Shown in pieces: positions 8,089 to 16,070 of a stretch of DNA of 64,000 nucleotides (positions are counted from its first letter, which is position 1; every line of letters begins with the position of its first letter). Origin of the DNA: Rhodospirillales bacterium (GTDB lineage: Bacteria > Pseudomonadota > Alphaproteobacteria > Acetobacterales > Acetobacteraceae). The notes under the pieces are model-generated. The model was not told the origin of the DNA. It did no database searches and saw only the letters and a list, made by a program, of their open reading frames with translations. The DNA lies in contig JAFKLG010000080.1 of assembly GCA_017304945.1 (NCBI GenBank), positions 1 to 64,000 of the forward strand, read 5' to 3'. The position numbers were made by a program, and so were the translations under genes.

Positions 8089-9020
8089 GCGATCCGAGCG
8101 GATCGCCGCTCGCGGACCTCCTGGGCGTCCGGCGCGGGGTGATCCTGCACGTCGACGACCTCGGGATGTGCCATGGCGGCAACCAGGCGTTCCTCCGGCT
8201 GGCTGCCGCGGGATTGGTGACCACCGGCTCGATCATGGTCCCCTGTCCCTGGTTCCGGGAGATCGCGGAAGCCGGCGCCGCGGATCCGACCCTGGACCTC
8301 GGCGTGCATCTGACGCTCACCAGCGAGTGGGCGCATTATCGCTGGGCGCCGATCTCGACGACCAGCCGCGCCTCCGGCCTGATCGACGATGACGGGTATT
8401 TCTGGCGCGACGTGGCATCCCTGCGCCGCCATCTCGTCGTCGAGGCTGCCGAGGCCGAACTGCGCGCGCAGATCGAGCGGGCCTGCGCCGCCGGCCTGCG
8501 GCCGACCCACTGCGATGCGCACATGGCGGCCGCGATGTTGCCCGAACTGCTGCCCTGCCATGTGCGGCTGGCCGAGGCGTATGGCCTGGTGCCCGTGCTG
8601 CCGCGCCGGATCGGGTTCGCGCCCGACCCGTCCGCCTATGCGGCGACGGTTGCGGCGCTGGAGCACCGGGGACTGCCCGACCATTTCCGCGGCACGCTCG
8701 CCGTTCCCGAAGCGGAAACGCGCGCCGGCTATGAGGCGCTGGTCGCGGGCCTGCCCGATGGGATCACGCACGTGGCGCTGCATTGCGCGATGCCGGGGGA
8801 GTTGGAGGCGATCTCGCCCTTGCACGCCCCGTGGCGCACCCGCGAATACGCGTTGCTGGCCGAAGGCGCCGTCGCGCGATGGTGCGACGCCGCCGGGGTT
8901 GCCACGATCGGATATCGGAATGTGCGACAAATCTGGGGTACGGTGGGGTCCACCGAGCGCCGCGAGGAATTGATGCGACAAATGCCGGATCAGCCCACCG
9001 CCGCACGAAGTTGTTATTGA
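8085..9020 (+). CDS. ChbG/HpnK (YdjC) family carbohydrate deacetylase
   Basis: This 311-residue protein matches the YdjC-like deacetylase fold. Near residue 23 is HVDDLGMCHGGNQ, which carries the paired aspartates. HLTLTSEW follows with the metal-binding histidine, and THCDAHMA lies further on. The family removes acetyl groups from amino sugars such as chitooligosaccharides or hopanoid head groups. Its coupling to a CoA-transferase and an SDR is odd for a sugar deacetylase, so the real substrate may be something else. Its ATG overlaps the CoA-transferase stop (ATGA). Confidence 0.78.
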   Translation: MSDPSGSPLADLLGVRRGVILHVDDLGMCHGGNQAFLRLAAAGLVTTGSIMVPCPWFREIAEAGAADPTLDLGVHLTLTSEWAHYRWAPISTTSRASGLIDDDGYFWRDVASLRRHLVVEAAEAELRAQIERACAAGLRPTHCDAHMAAAMLPELLPCHVRLAEAYGLVPVLPRRIGFAPDPSAYAATVAALEHRGLPDHFRGTLAVPEAETRAGYEALVAGLPDGITHVALHCAMPGELEAISPLHAPWRTREYALLAEGAVARWCDAAGVATIGYRNVRQIWGTVGSTERREELMRQMPDQPTAARSCY

Positions 9021-9098
9021 ATCGTTCAGGGGATTCCATTCCCATGGCCGCCGCCAATCAACGCCTGCGCAGCGGCGCTGGCGTAACCGGAGGTGACC

Positions 9099-10502
9099 AT
9101 GACGGCGATGCGGAAGGAATCCGACAGTCTCGGCGAGGTGGAGGTTCCCTCCGACCGGCTATGGGGCGCCCAGACCCAGCGCTCGCTGGAGCATTTCAGC
9201 ATCGGCCACGATCTGATTCCGCGGCAGATGATCACGGCCTATGCGATCCTGAAGCGCAGCGCCGCGATCGCCAATCACGACGGCAAGCGGCTGCCCGACC
9301 AGCAGCATGACCTGATCGTGCAGGTCTGCGACGAGATCATCGACGGCCAGCACCACGACATGTTTCCGCTGCATGTCTGGATGACCGGCAGCGGCACCCA
9401 GTTCAACATGAACGTCAACGAGGTGGTCTCGAACCGCGCCTGCCAGATCGCCGGCACCGACCTCGGCAGCAAGCATCCGGTGCATCCGAACGATCACGTC
9501 AACATGTCGCAGTCGTCGAACGATTCGTTCCCGACCGCGATGAACATGGCCGCGGCGATCGAGACGAAGCAGCGCCTGCTGCCCGCCGTCGCCGCGCTGC
9601 GCGACTCGATCGCCGCCAAGGCCGAGGCGTGGAAGGATATCGTCAAGATCGGCCGCACCCACATGCAGGATGCGACCCCGCTCACCCTCGGCCAGGAATG
9701 GTCCGGCTATGCCGAGATGCTGACCGAGAACCTCGAGCGCATCGATGACTCCCTCCGCCACGTCTACCGCCTCGCACTCGGTGGCACCGCGGTGGGCACC
9801 GGCATCAACGCCGCGCCCGGCTTCGCCGAGGCCGCGATCGCGGAGATCGCCCGCTACACGAAGCTGCCCTTCGAGCCGGCGCCGAACAAGTTCGCGGTGC
9901 AGGGTGCGCACGACGCGCTGGTGCAGCTCTCCGGCAGCCTGCGCACCCTCGCCGTGTCACTCTACAAGATCGCCAACGACATCCGGCTGCTGTCGTGCGG
10001 CCCCCGCGCCGGCTTCGCGGAGCTGATCGTGCCGGCGAACGAGCCCGGCTCGTCGATCATGCCCGGCAAGGTCAACCCGACCCAGGCCGAGGCGCTGACC
10101 ATGATCGCCGTGCAGGTGATGGCCAACGATGTCGCCGTCGGATTCGGCGGCGCCGGCGGGTATCTCGAGATGAACGTCTACAAGCCGCTGATGATCTTCA
10201 ACATCACGCACTCGCTGACGATCATGTCCGACGGCTGCACCAACTTCCGCAAATACATGATCGAGGGCACCGAACCCGATCGCAAGAAGATCGCACAGTA
10301 CGTGGAGCGGTCGCTGATGCTGGTCACCGCACTGGCGCCGGTGATCGGCTACGACAAGGCCTCCCAGATCGCGCACCACGCCATGGATCACGACCAGACC
10401 CTGCGGGAAGCCGCACTCGAACTCGGCTATGTCAGCGCGGAGGAGTTCGACAAGATCGTCGACCCGTCGAAAATGATCTCCCCTCACGTGGCGACGGAGT
10501 GA
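9099..10502 (+). CDS. fumC: Class II fumarate hydratase
   Basis: This 467-residue protein is the oxygen-stable, iron-free fumarase of the TCA cycle (fumarate to L-malate). It has the superfamily signature [16 protein letters not shown], the active-site region [33 protein letters not shown], and [19 protein letters not shown] 9099 is chosen because GGAGG lies five bases upstream; a GTG six bases earlier overlaps that site. The malic enzyme gene begins five bases after its stop, so the pair is one operon that converts fumarate to pyruvate and CO2. Confidence 0.95.
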   Translation: MTAMRKESDSLGEVEVPSDRLWGAQTQRSLEHFSIGHDLIPRQMITAYAILKRSAAIANHDGKRLPDQQHDLIVQVCDEIIDGQHHDMFPLHVWMTGSGTQFNMNVNEVVSNRACQIAGTDLGSKHPVHPNDHVNMSQSSNDSFPTAMNMAAAIETKQRLLPAVAALRDSIAAKAEAWKDIVKIGRTHMQDATPLTLGQEWSGYAEMLTENLERIDDSLRHVYRLALGGTAVGTGINAAPGFAEAAIAEIARYTKLPFEPAPNKFAVQGAHDALVQLSGSLRTLAVSLYKIANDIRLLSCGPRAGFAELIVPANEPGSSIMPGKVNPTQAEALTMIAVQVMANDVAVGFGGAGGYLEMNVYKPLMIFNITHSLTIMSDGCTNFRKYMIEGTEPDRKKIAQYVERSLMLVTALAPVIGYDKASQIAHHAMDHDQTLREAALELGYVSAEEFDKIVDPSKMISPHVATE

Positions 10503-10507
10503 CGCGC

Positions 10508-12127
10508 ATGAGCGACCAGGCGACCGGTTACGCGATCCTGCATGATGCGCGGCGCAACAAGGGCTCCAGCTTCTCCGCCGAGGAACGCCGCACACTCGGC
10601 CTCGAGGGCTTGCTGCCGCCCGGCATCGGCACGCTGGAAACCCAGGTGGCGCGCATCCATGCGGAACTCGCCACCCTCGACGACGATCTGCAGAAATACC
10701 TGCTGCTCTCGGATCTGCAGTCCCGCAACGAGACGCTGTTCTACGCCGTGCTGATGTCGGACCCGGCGACCTTCATGCCGCTGGTCTACACGCCCACGGT
10801 CGGTGAGGCCTGCCAGAAGTTCGACCATGTGTTCCGCGCCGCACGCGGCATCTACCTGCCGATCAGCGCGCGCGGCCGGTTGAAGGAGCTGCTGTCGCAC
10901 TGGCCCGAACCGGACGTGCGCTTCATCGTCGTCACCGACGGGGAACGCATCCTGGGCCTGGGCGATCTCGGCGTCGGCGGCATGGGGATCCCGATCGGCA
11001 AGCTCTCGCTCTACACCGCCTGTGCCGGCGTGCCGCCGCAGCACTGCCTGCCGATCACGCTCGACGTCGGCACCAACAATCACGACCTGCTGGAAGACCC
11101 GCTGTATCTCGGCCTGCGCCAGCCCCGCGTGCGCGGCGCCGAGTACATGGCCTTCATCGACGAGTTCGTGCAGGCGGTGGAGAGCCTGTTCCCGCAATGC
11201 TGCCTGCAGTGGGAGGACTTCGCCAACATCAACGCCGTGCCGATCCTGGCGCGCTACCGCGACCGGATCTGCACCTACAACGACGACATCCAGGGCACCG
11301 CGGCGGTCGCGCTCGCCGGCATCTTCGGCGCGCTGCGGATCTCCGGCGGCAAGCTGACCGACCAGCGCTTCCTGTTCCTCGGCGGCGGGTCGGCCGCCAC
11401 GGGCATCGCCGAACTGATCAGCCTCTCGATGGCGCAGGAGGGACTGCCGATCGAGCAGGCGCGGGCGCGCATCGCGCTCTACGACGTGAACGGGCTGATG
11501 ACCACGGCGCGCACCGATCTCGCGGATTTCCAGAAGCCCTTCGCGATCGACCACGCGCCGGTGGCGAGCTTCGCCGAGGCGGTGAATGCGCTGCGGCCCA
11601 CCGGCATCATCGGGGTCAGCACGGTGCCGAAGCTGTTCAACCAGGAGGTGATCGAGGCGATGGCCGCGATCAATCCCCGGCCGATCATCTTCCCCTACTC
11701 CAACCCGACCTCCCGCTCCGAATGCACGGCCGAGGAGGCGTATCGCTGGTCGGAAGGCCGCGCGATCTTCGCGTCGGGCAGCCCGTTCCCGCCGGTGCAC
11801 CTGAACGACAAGACGTTCGTTCCCGGCCAGGGCAACAACGTCTACATCTTCCCGGCGATGGGCATGGCGGTGTTCGCCACCGGGAGCAAGCGCGTGACCG
11901 AGGAGATGTTCATCGTCGCGGCGAAAGGCGTGGCGGAGCAGGTCGGGCAGGCGGATCTCGACCAGGGCCTGATCTATCCCTCGCAGTCGCGGATCTTCAC
12001 CGCCTCGCTGCACGTGGCGGAGAAGATCGCCACGTATATCTACGACCAGGACCTCGCGCGCACGAAGCGGCCGGACGACATCGGCGCGCACCTGCGGGAG
12101 CTCGCCTACAAGCCGGTCTATCGCTGA
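10508..12127 (+). CDS. maeA: NAD-dependent malic enzyme
   Basis: This 539-residue enzyme catalyses oxidative decarboxylation of L-malate to pyruvate. Its length and motifs fit the large MaeA/SfcA type: YTPTVGEACQKF, the dinucleotide-site-associated GDLGVGGMGIPIGK, the metal-binding WEDFANINA and the YNDDIQGTAAVALAG segment. FLGGGSAATGIAEL is the NAD-binding Rossmann loop. It lies five bases after fumC. The stretch after its stop holds palindromic repeats rather than a classical terminator. Confidence 0.95.
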   Translation: MSDQATGYAILHDARRNKGSSFSAEERRTLGLEGLLPPGIGTLETQVARIHAELATLDDDLQKYLLLSDLQSRNETLFYAVLMSDPATFMPLVYTPTVGEACQKFDHVFRAARGIYLPISARGRLKELLSHWPEPDVRFIVVTDGERILGLGDLGVGGMGIPIGKLSLYTACAGVPPQHCLPITLDVGTNNHDLLEDPLYLGLRQPRVRGAEYMAFIDEFVQAVESLFPQCCLQWEDFANINAVPILARYRDRICTYNDDIQGTAAVALAGIFGALRISGGKLTDQRFLFLGGGSAATGIAELISLSMAQEGLPIEQARARIALYDVNGLMTTARTDLADFQKPFAIDHAPVASFAEAVNALRPTGIIGVSTVPKLFNQEVIEAMAAINPRPIIFPYSNPTSRSECTAEEAYRWSEGRAIFASGSPFPPVHLNDKTFVPGQGNNVYIFPAMGMAVFATGSKRVTEEMFIVAAKGVAEQVGQADLDQGLIYPSQSRIFTASLHVAEKIATYIYDQDLARTKRPDDIGAHLRELAYKPVYR

Positions 12128-12156
12128 ACGCCATGCCCCGGCGCACAGACTACCGC

Positions 12157-12333
12157 CATGGCCGGCCCCGACCCGGCCATCCCCACCCGCACACACCCGC
12201 CCGTCATGGCCGGGCGCGACCCGGCCATCCTCACCCGCACACACCCGCCCGTCATGGCCGGGATCGACCCGGCCATCCTCACCTGCACCGTGCCACGAGG
12301 GATGGCCGGCTCGATGGCCGGCCATGACGGGAG
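12157..12333. repeat. Palindromic repeat cluster: 48-bp tandem units plus one 40-bp copy
   Basis: Two full 48-bp units (12157-12204 and 12205-12252) and a partial third (from 12253) each contain the palindrome CATGGCCGGG...CCCGGCCAT followed by a CACCCGCACACACCCGC-type linker. A further copy of the family in the opposite sense lies at 12290-12330 (GTGCCACGAGGGATGGCC to GGCCATGACGG). The ATG of that last copy, at 12324, is the best start codon of the following exporter gene. Confidence 0.88.
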
Positions 12334-13613
12334 AGGCGACAGCCACGGCATCCGTTCTCCCGTCCGACCAGACCGAGGATGGCCTGGAAGACATCGCGCA
12401 CCTCGTCCTGCGGTTCGGGCGCCTGCTGCTGGTCAATGGCGCGGACACCGAACGCGTGCACCACGTCGTCGCGGACGTCGCCGCGCGGTTCGGCTGCGAG
12501 GCGCACCTGTCCGTCACCTATGAGGCGCTGCTGCTCACCGTGTCGCGCGGCACGCGGTTCCGCACCCGGATCGGGGCGCACGTGCCGGCGCTGGGCGTCA
12601 ATCTCGGCGCGATCGAACGGCTGAACGCGGTGCTGGATGCGCTGGCGGCCGGTGCGATCGACCGCGCCGGCGTCGCGGCGCGACTCGACGCGATCGAGGC
12701 GGGAACACCGAACTGGCCCCGCATGGCGATCGCACTCGCACTCGGCGTGACGGCGGCGAGCCTGGTGCGCTTGTTCGGCGGCGATTGGGCCGCCACGGCC
12801 GCCGCCCTGGTCGCGGGGGTGGTCGGCACCTGGGCGCGGCTCGCCATGGCCGGCCGGCACTGGAGCCCGCTGGTGGTCACCTTCCTGACCGCGTTGTTCA
12901 GCGGCGCGCTGGGCGCTGCCGGCGCGCGGCTGGGCGGCACCGCGACCCCGGCGCTGTGCCTGGTCGCGCCCGGCATGATCCTCGTGCCCGGCGTGCCGTT
13001 CATCAACGGCATCCGCGACGTGATCCGCAACCACATGACGTTCGGCCTGGCGCGGCTGGGCTTCGCCGGGCTGCTGACGTTGGCGATCGCGGTCGGGCTG
13101 GTGACCGTGACGCGGCTGAGCGGCGTCGCGATCCCGCTGGACGGCGCGCCGCAAGGCCCGCCGCTGCTCGAGGATGCGCTGTTCTCCGCCCTTGCCGCGA
13201 TCGGCTACGCGCTGCTGTTCGGGGTACCGTCCCGGCTGCTCTGGGCCTGCATGCTGTGCGGCCTCGCCAGCCACGCCCTGCGCAGCGCACTCGGGTTGGC
13301 CGGCATCGGGCTGGTGCCCGGATCCCTCGTCGCGGCCGCCGTGGCGGGCGTGCTGGCCCAGCTCTGGGCGCGACGGTTCCGGGTGCCCCCGGTCGCATTC
13401 GTGTTTCCCGGCGTGGTCGCGATGATACCAGGGGCCTACGCATTCCGCGTGGTGGTCGGCGCGGTCGCGATCATGCAGGCGGGCGCCGCGGCCCCGGCCG
13501 CGCAGATCGCCGAGACACTCGGCCTGCTGGTGGAGACCGCGGGGATGGTGGTCGCGATCGGCATCGGCGTCGCGGTGCCGCTGGCGCTGCTGGACAACCG
13601 GCGGAACGGCTGA
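12324..13613 (+). CDS. ThrE-type threonine/serine exporter family protein
   Basis: This 429-residue integral membrane protein has two parts: a ThrE domain whose soluble N-terminus (LVLRFGRLLLVNGADTERV, about residues 27-45) precedes five hydrophobic segments, and a C-terminal ThrE_2-like half with roughly five more. Known members export threonine and serine using the proton gradient. The only in-frame ATG before the conserved domain is at 12324 and lies inside a palindromic repeat copy. I saw no Shine-Dalgarno sequence in the usual place, so the start is uncertain. The gene converges with an isochorismatase-fold gene. Confidence 0.82.
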   Translation: MTGEATATASVLPSDQTEDGLEDIAHLVLRFGRLLLVNGADTERVHHVVADVAARFGCEAHLSVTYEALLLTVSRGTRFRTRIGAHVPALGVNLGAIERLNAVLDALAAGAIDRAGVAARLDAIEAGTPNWPRMAIALALGVTAASLVRLFGGDWAATAAALVAGVVGTWARLAMAGRHWSPLVVTFLTALFSGALGAAGARLGGTATPALCLVAPGMILVPGVPFINGIRDVIRNHMTFGLARLGFAGLLTLAIAVGLVTVTRLSGVAIPLDGAPQGPPLLEDALFSALAAIGYALLFGVPSRLLWACMLCGLASHALRSALGLAGIGLVPGSLVAAAVAGVLAQLWARRFRVPPVAFVFPGVVAMIPGAYAFRVVVGAVAIMQAGAAAPAAQIAETLGLLVETAGMVVAIGIGVAVPLALLDNRRNG

Positions 13614-13667
13614 CGCCTGCGCTCACGCTGAACGGCGCGGTGATCCCGGTTCGGGACGGTCGGGCCC

Positions 13668-14306
13668 TCAACCGGGATCGGCGTTGCGGACCCGCCAGCG
13701 TTCGATTTCGGTGATCGCGGTGGCGGCGTCGATGATGTCGGCATAGCGCCGCTCCACGTCGGCCAGGTTCTGCGCATGCGCCACCGGGTCGTGGTCGCCA
13801 CAGCAATCGGCCGCGACCATCACGCGGAATCCGAGCGAGAACGCATCGACGATGCTGGCGCGGATGCATCCCGAGGTGATGCAGCCGGTGACGATCACCG
13901 TGTCCACCCGCTCCTTGGTCAGGATCGCCGCCGCGGGCGTGGCGAAGAAGATCGACGGCGCGGACTTCATCAGCGTCACGTCCGGACGCGCCGCGGCAAT
14001 GCGGGGATCGAGTTCGACCGAGGGCGTGCCCGCCAGCAGGTCGTAGACCGGGGCGGCCTTCCAGTGCGGCACCGCGCGCGGGCCGTCATAGCCGTTGACG
14101 CAGGCGATCACCGGCAGGCCGGCGCGCCGCGCTGCCTCCATCACGGGCACCGTGGCGCACACCGCGGCATCCACCGCCGGGGCCCCGCCCATCGGAAAAT
14201 GCGGGTCGGTGAAGCCGCGCTGGAAGTCCACGACCACCACCGCCGGCTTCGCGCCGAAGCCGAGGGGACGGGAGCCGTAGCCGCGCTCTGCATAGACGTC
14301 GGACAT
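13668..14306 (-). CDS. Isochorismatase family cysteine hydrolase, carbamoylsarcosinase-like
   Basis: This 212-residue protein has the Asp-Lys-Cys catalytic set of the family: Asp27 in VVVVDFQRGF, Lys114 in TLMKSAPSIFF, and a nucleophile probably at Cys147 in TGCITSGCIRAS (Cys142 also present). This double-cysteine motif resembles N-carbamoylsarcosine amidohydrolases. The start at 14306 has GGAG nine bases upstream. It diverges from an M20 amidohydrolase, and both cleave amide-type bonds, so they may act in one catabolic route for an N-acyl or N-carbamoyl compound. That link is inference. Confidence 0.82.
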   Translation of the reverse strand: MSDVYAERGYGSRPLGFGAKPAVVVVDFQRGFTDPHFPMGGAPAVDAAVCATVPVMEAARRAGLPVIACVNGYDGPRAVPHWKAAPVYDLLAGTPSVELDPRIAAARPDVTLMKSAPSIFFATPAAAILTKERVDTVIVTGCITSGCIRASIVDAFSLGFRVMVAADCCGDHDPVAHAQNLADVERRYADIIDAATAITEIERWRVRNADPG

Positions 14307-14448
14307 TCTGGAAGCTCCTGCCATGCCGGTCAGCTGCACAAGCAAGGTGCATGCCTCCCCTCCGACCGTGACAGCCCATCCGCACCGCCCGCTGGCGGCC
14401 CGTCCCGCCCGGTGGCATCCTCCCAAGCATCCGACCCGAGGAGCTCCG

Positions 14449-15627
14449 ATGACCGACACTGCCCCCCTCGACCGCGCCCGCACCTACCAGGACGAGCTCG
14501 CCGCCATCCGCCGTGACATCCACCAGCACCCGGAACTCGGGCTGGAGGAGCATCGCACCGCGGAGCTGGTCGCGCGCAAGCTCGAGGAATGGGGCATCGA
14601 GGTGCATCGTGGCGTCGGCGTCACCGGCGTGGTCGGCGTGCTGCGCAACGGCAACGGCCAGGGGTCGGTGGGCCTGCGCGCCGACATGGACGCGCTGCCG
14701 ATCAACGAGGCGACCGGCCTGCCGCATGCCAGCCACAACCCCGGCGTGATGCATGCCTGCGGCCATGACGGCCACACCACCATGCTGCTGGGCGCGGCGA
14801 AGTATCTGGCGGAGACGCGCAACTTCAACGGCACCGTCAACTTCATCTTTCAGCCGGCCGAGGAAGGCGTCGGCGGCGCGCTCGCCATGCTGAAGGACAA
14901 ACTGTTCGAGCGCTTCCCCTGCGACGCCGTCTACGGCATGCACAACCGGCCCGGCCTGCCGGTCGGCCACTTCACCACCGGCAAGGGGCCGCGCGCGGCG
15001 GGCGGCGCCTTCTTCGACATCACCATCTCCGGCAAGGGCGCGCACGGGGCGCATCCGCACCAGAGCATCGACCCGGTGGTCGTCGCCTGCCATCTCGGCA
15101 CCGCGCTGCAGACCGTGGTGGCGCGCAACGTGGCGCCGGCCGAGAGCGCCGTGCTGTCGATCACCCGGATCGTCGGCGGCGACGCCTACAACGTGATCCC
15201 GCAATCCGCGACGCTGGCCGGCACCGTGCGGGCGATGAAGCGGGAGGTGATGGAGCTGGTCGAGGCCAACATGAAGCGGCTCGCGACCTCGATCGCCGCC
15301 GGGTTCGGCGCCGAGGCCACGGTCGACTTCCGGCTGATCTTCGCGCCGATGGTCGCCGACGACGACGAGGCCCAGTTGCTGGGCGACGTGGCCGACGAGC
15401 TGGTGGGCGCCGACAAGGTGCGCCGCGACACGCCGCCCGGCATGGGATCGGAGGATTTCTCCTTCATGATGGAGCTGGTCCCCGGCGCGCACATCAACCT
15501 GGGCAACGGCGACAGCGCCGCGCTGCACAACCACCTCTACGACTTCAACGATGCGGCGATTCCGTACGGCGTCGCGCTCTACGCCGGGGTCGTCGAGCGC
15601 AAGCTCCCCAAGGGTTCGGTGGACTGA
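14449..15627 (+). CDS. M20 family metal-dependent amidohydrolase (aminoacylase/hippurate hydrolase type)
   Basis: This 392-residue enzyme has the M20D metal and catalytic motifs: RRDIHQHPELGLEEHRTA at the N-terminus, RADMDALPINE, MHACGHDGHTTMLLGAAKYL and FQPAEEGVGGA. A dimerisation domain with SGKGAHGAHPHQSIDPV follows. It hydrolyses N-acyl amino acids or related amides. GAGGAG lies a few bases upstream of ATG 14449. The stop overlaps by one base the ATG of the HcnA-like gene, so it is coupled to the two oxidoreductase subunits that follow. Confidence 0.9.
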   Translation: MTDTAPLDRARTYQDELAAIRRDIHQHPELGLEEHRTAELVARKLEEWGIEVHRGVGVTGVVGVLRNGNGQGSVGLRADMDALPINEATGLPHASHNPGVMHACGHDGHTTMLLGAAKYLAETRNFNGTVNFIFQPAEEGVGGALAMLKDKLFERFPCDAVYGMHNRPGLPVGHFTTGKGPRAAGGAFFDITISGKGAHGAHPHQSIDPVVVACHLGTALQTVVARNVAPAESAVLSITRIVGGDAYNVIPQSATLAGTVRAMKREVMELVEANMKRLATSIAAGFGAEATVDFRLIFAPMVADDDEAQLLGDVADELVGADKVRRDTPPGMGSEDFSFMMELVPGAHINLGNGDSAALHNHLYDFNDAAIPYGVALYAGVVERKLPKGSVD

Positions 15628-16070
15628 TGCTGGCTCGCGCCGACCCGGGGCCGTTGCGCTTGACGTTCGACGGGCGGCCCATCGCGGCGCGGGAGGGTGA
15701 CAGCGTCGCGTCGGCGCTGCTGGCCGCCGGCATCCAGGTCACCCGTCGCACCCCGCGCGGCGGCGTGGCGCGCGGCCCCTATTGCATGATGGGCGCCTGC
15801 TTCGAGTGCCTGGCCGAGGTCGACGGCGTGTCCAACGTGCAGACCTGCATGACCCCGGTGCGTGACGGGATGGTGGTCACTTCCCAGGTGGGCGCGCGCG
15901 CGCTGGTCCTCTCCCCCTCCCTCGCCGAGGGTGGCCAGGACGAGCGGGCTTCGCAGCAGGGTGCCGCGAGGGATGGCCGGGTCGAGCCCGGCCATGACGG
16001 CAAAGCGAGGCGCGGCGGCGGGGCGTGGCGTGGCGACGAAGGGCTCGGCGGCGGGCCGGACGTTCCGTGA
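15627..16070 (+). CDS. HcnA-like (2Fe-2S)-binding subunit of a FAD oxidoreductase
   Basis: This 147-residue protein has the small ferredoxin-like domain of HcnA, opine oxidase and sarcosine-oxidase-type complexes in its first 90 residues. The iron-sulfur ligands are Cys53, Cys58, Cys61 and Cys74 (PYCMMGACFECLAE and VQTCMTP). The rest, about 55 residues, is low-complexity Arg/Gly-rich sequence, much of it translated from a palindromic repeat at 15961-16000. Homologues usually stop near residue 100. The stop overlaps the GTG of the next gene (GTGA), so the insertion has kept the coupled junction intact. Confidence 0.85.
   Translation: MLARADPGPLRLTFDGRPIAAREGDSVASALLAAGIQVTRRTPRGGVARGPYCMMGACFECLAEVDGVSNVQTCMTPVRDGMVVTSQVGARALVLSPSLAEGGQDERASQQGAARDGRVEPGHDGKARRGGGAWRGDEGLGGGPDVP
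15961..16000 (+). repeat. 40-bp palindromic repeat copy inside a coding sequence
   Basis: A full copy of the 40-bp family (GTGCCGCGAGGGATGGCC, then GGGTCGAGCCC, then GGCCATGACGG) lies in the 3' third of the HcnA-like gene. The same sequence is at 12290-12330 and, on the opposite strand, at 55609-55648. It adds an Arg/Asp/Gly-rich stretch without breaking the frame. Confidence 0.88.
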
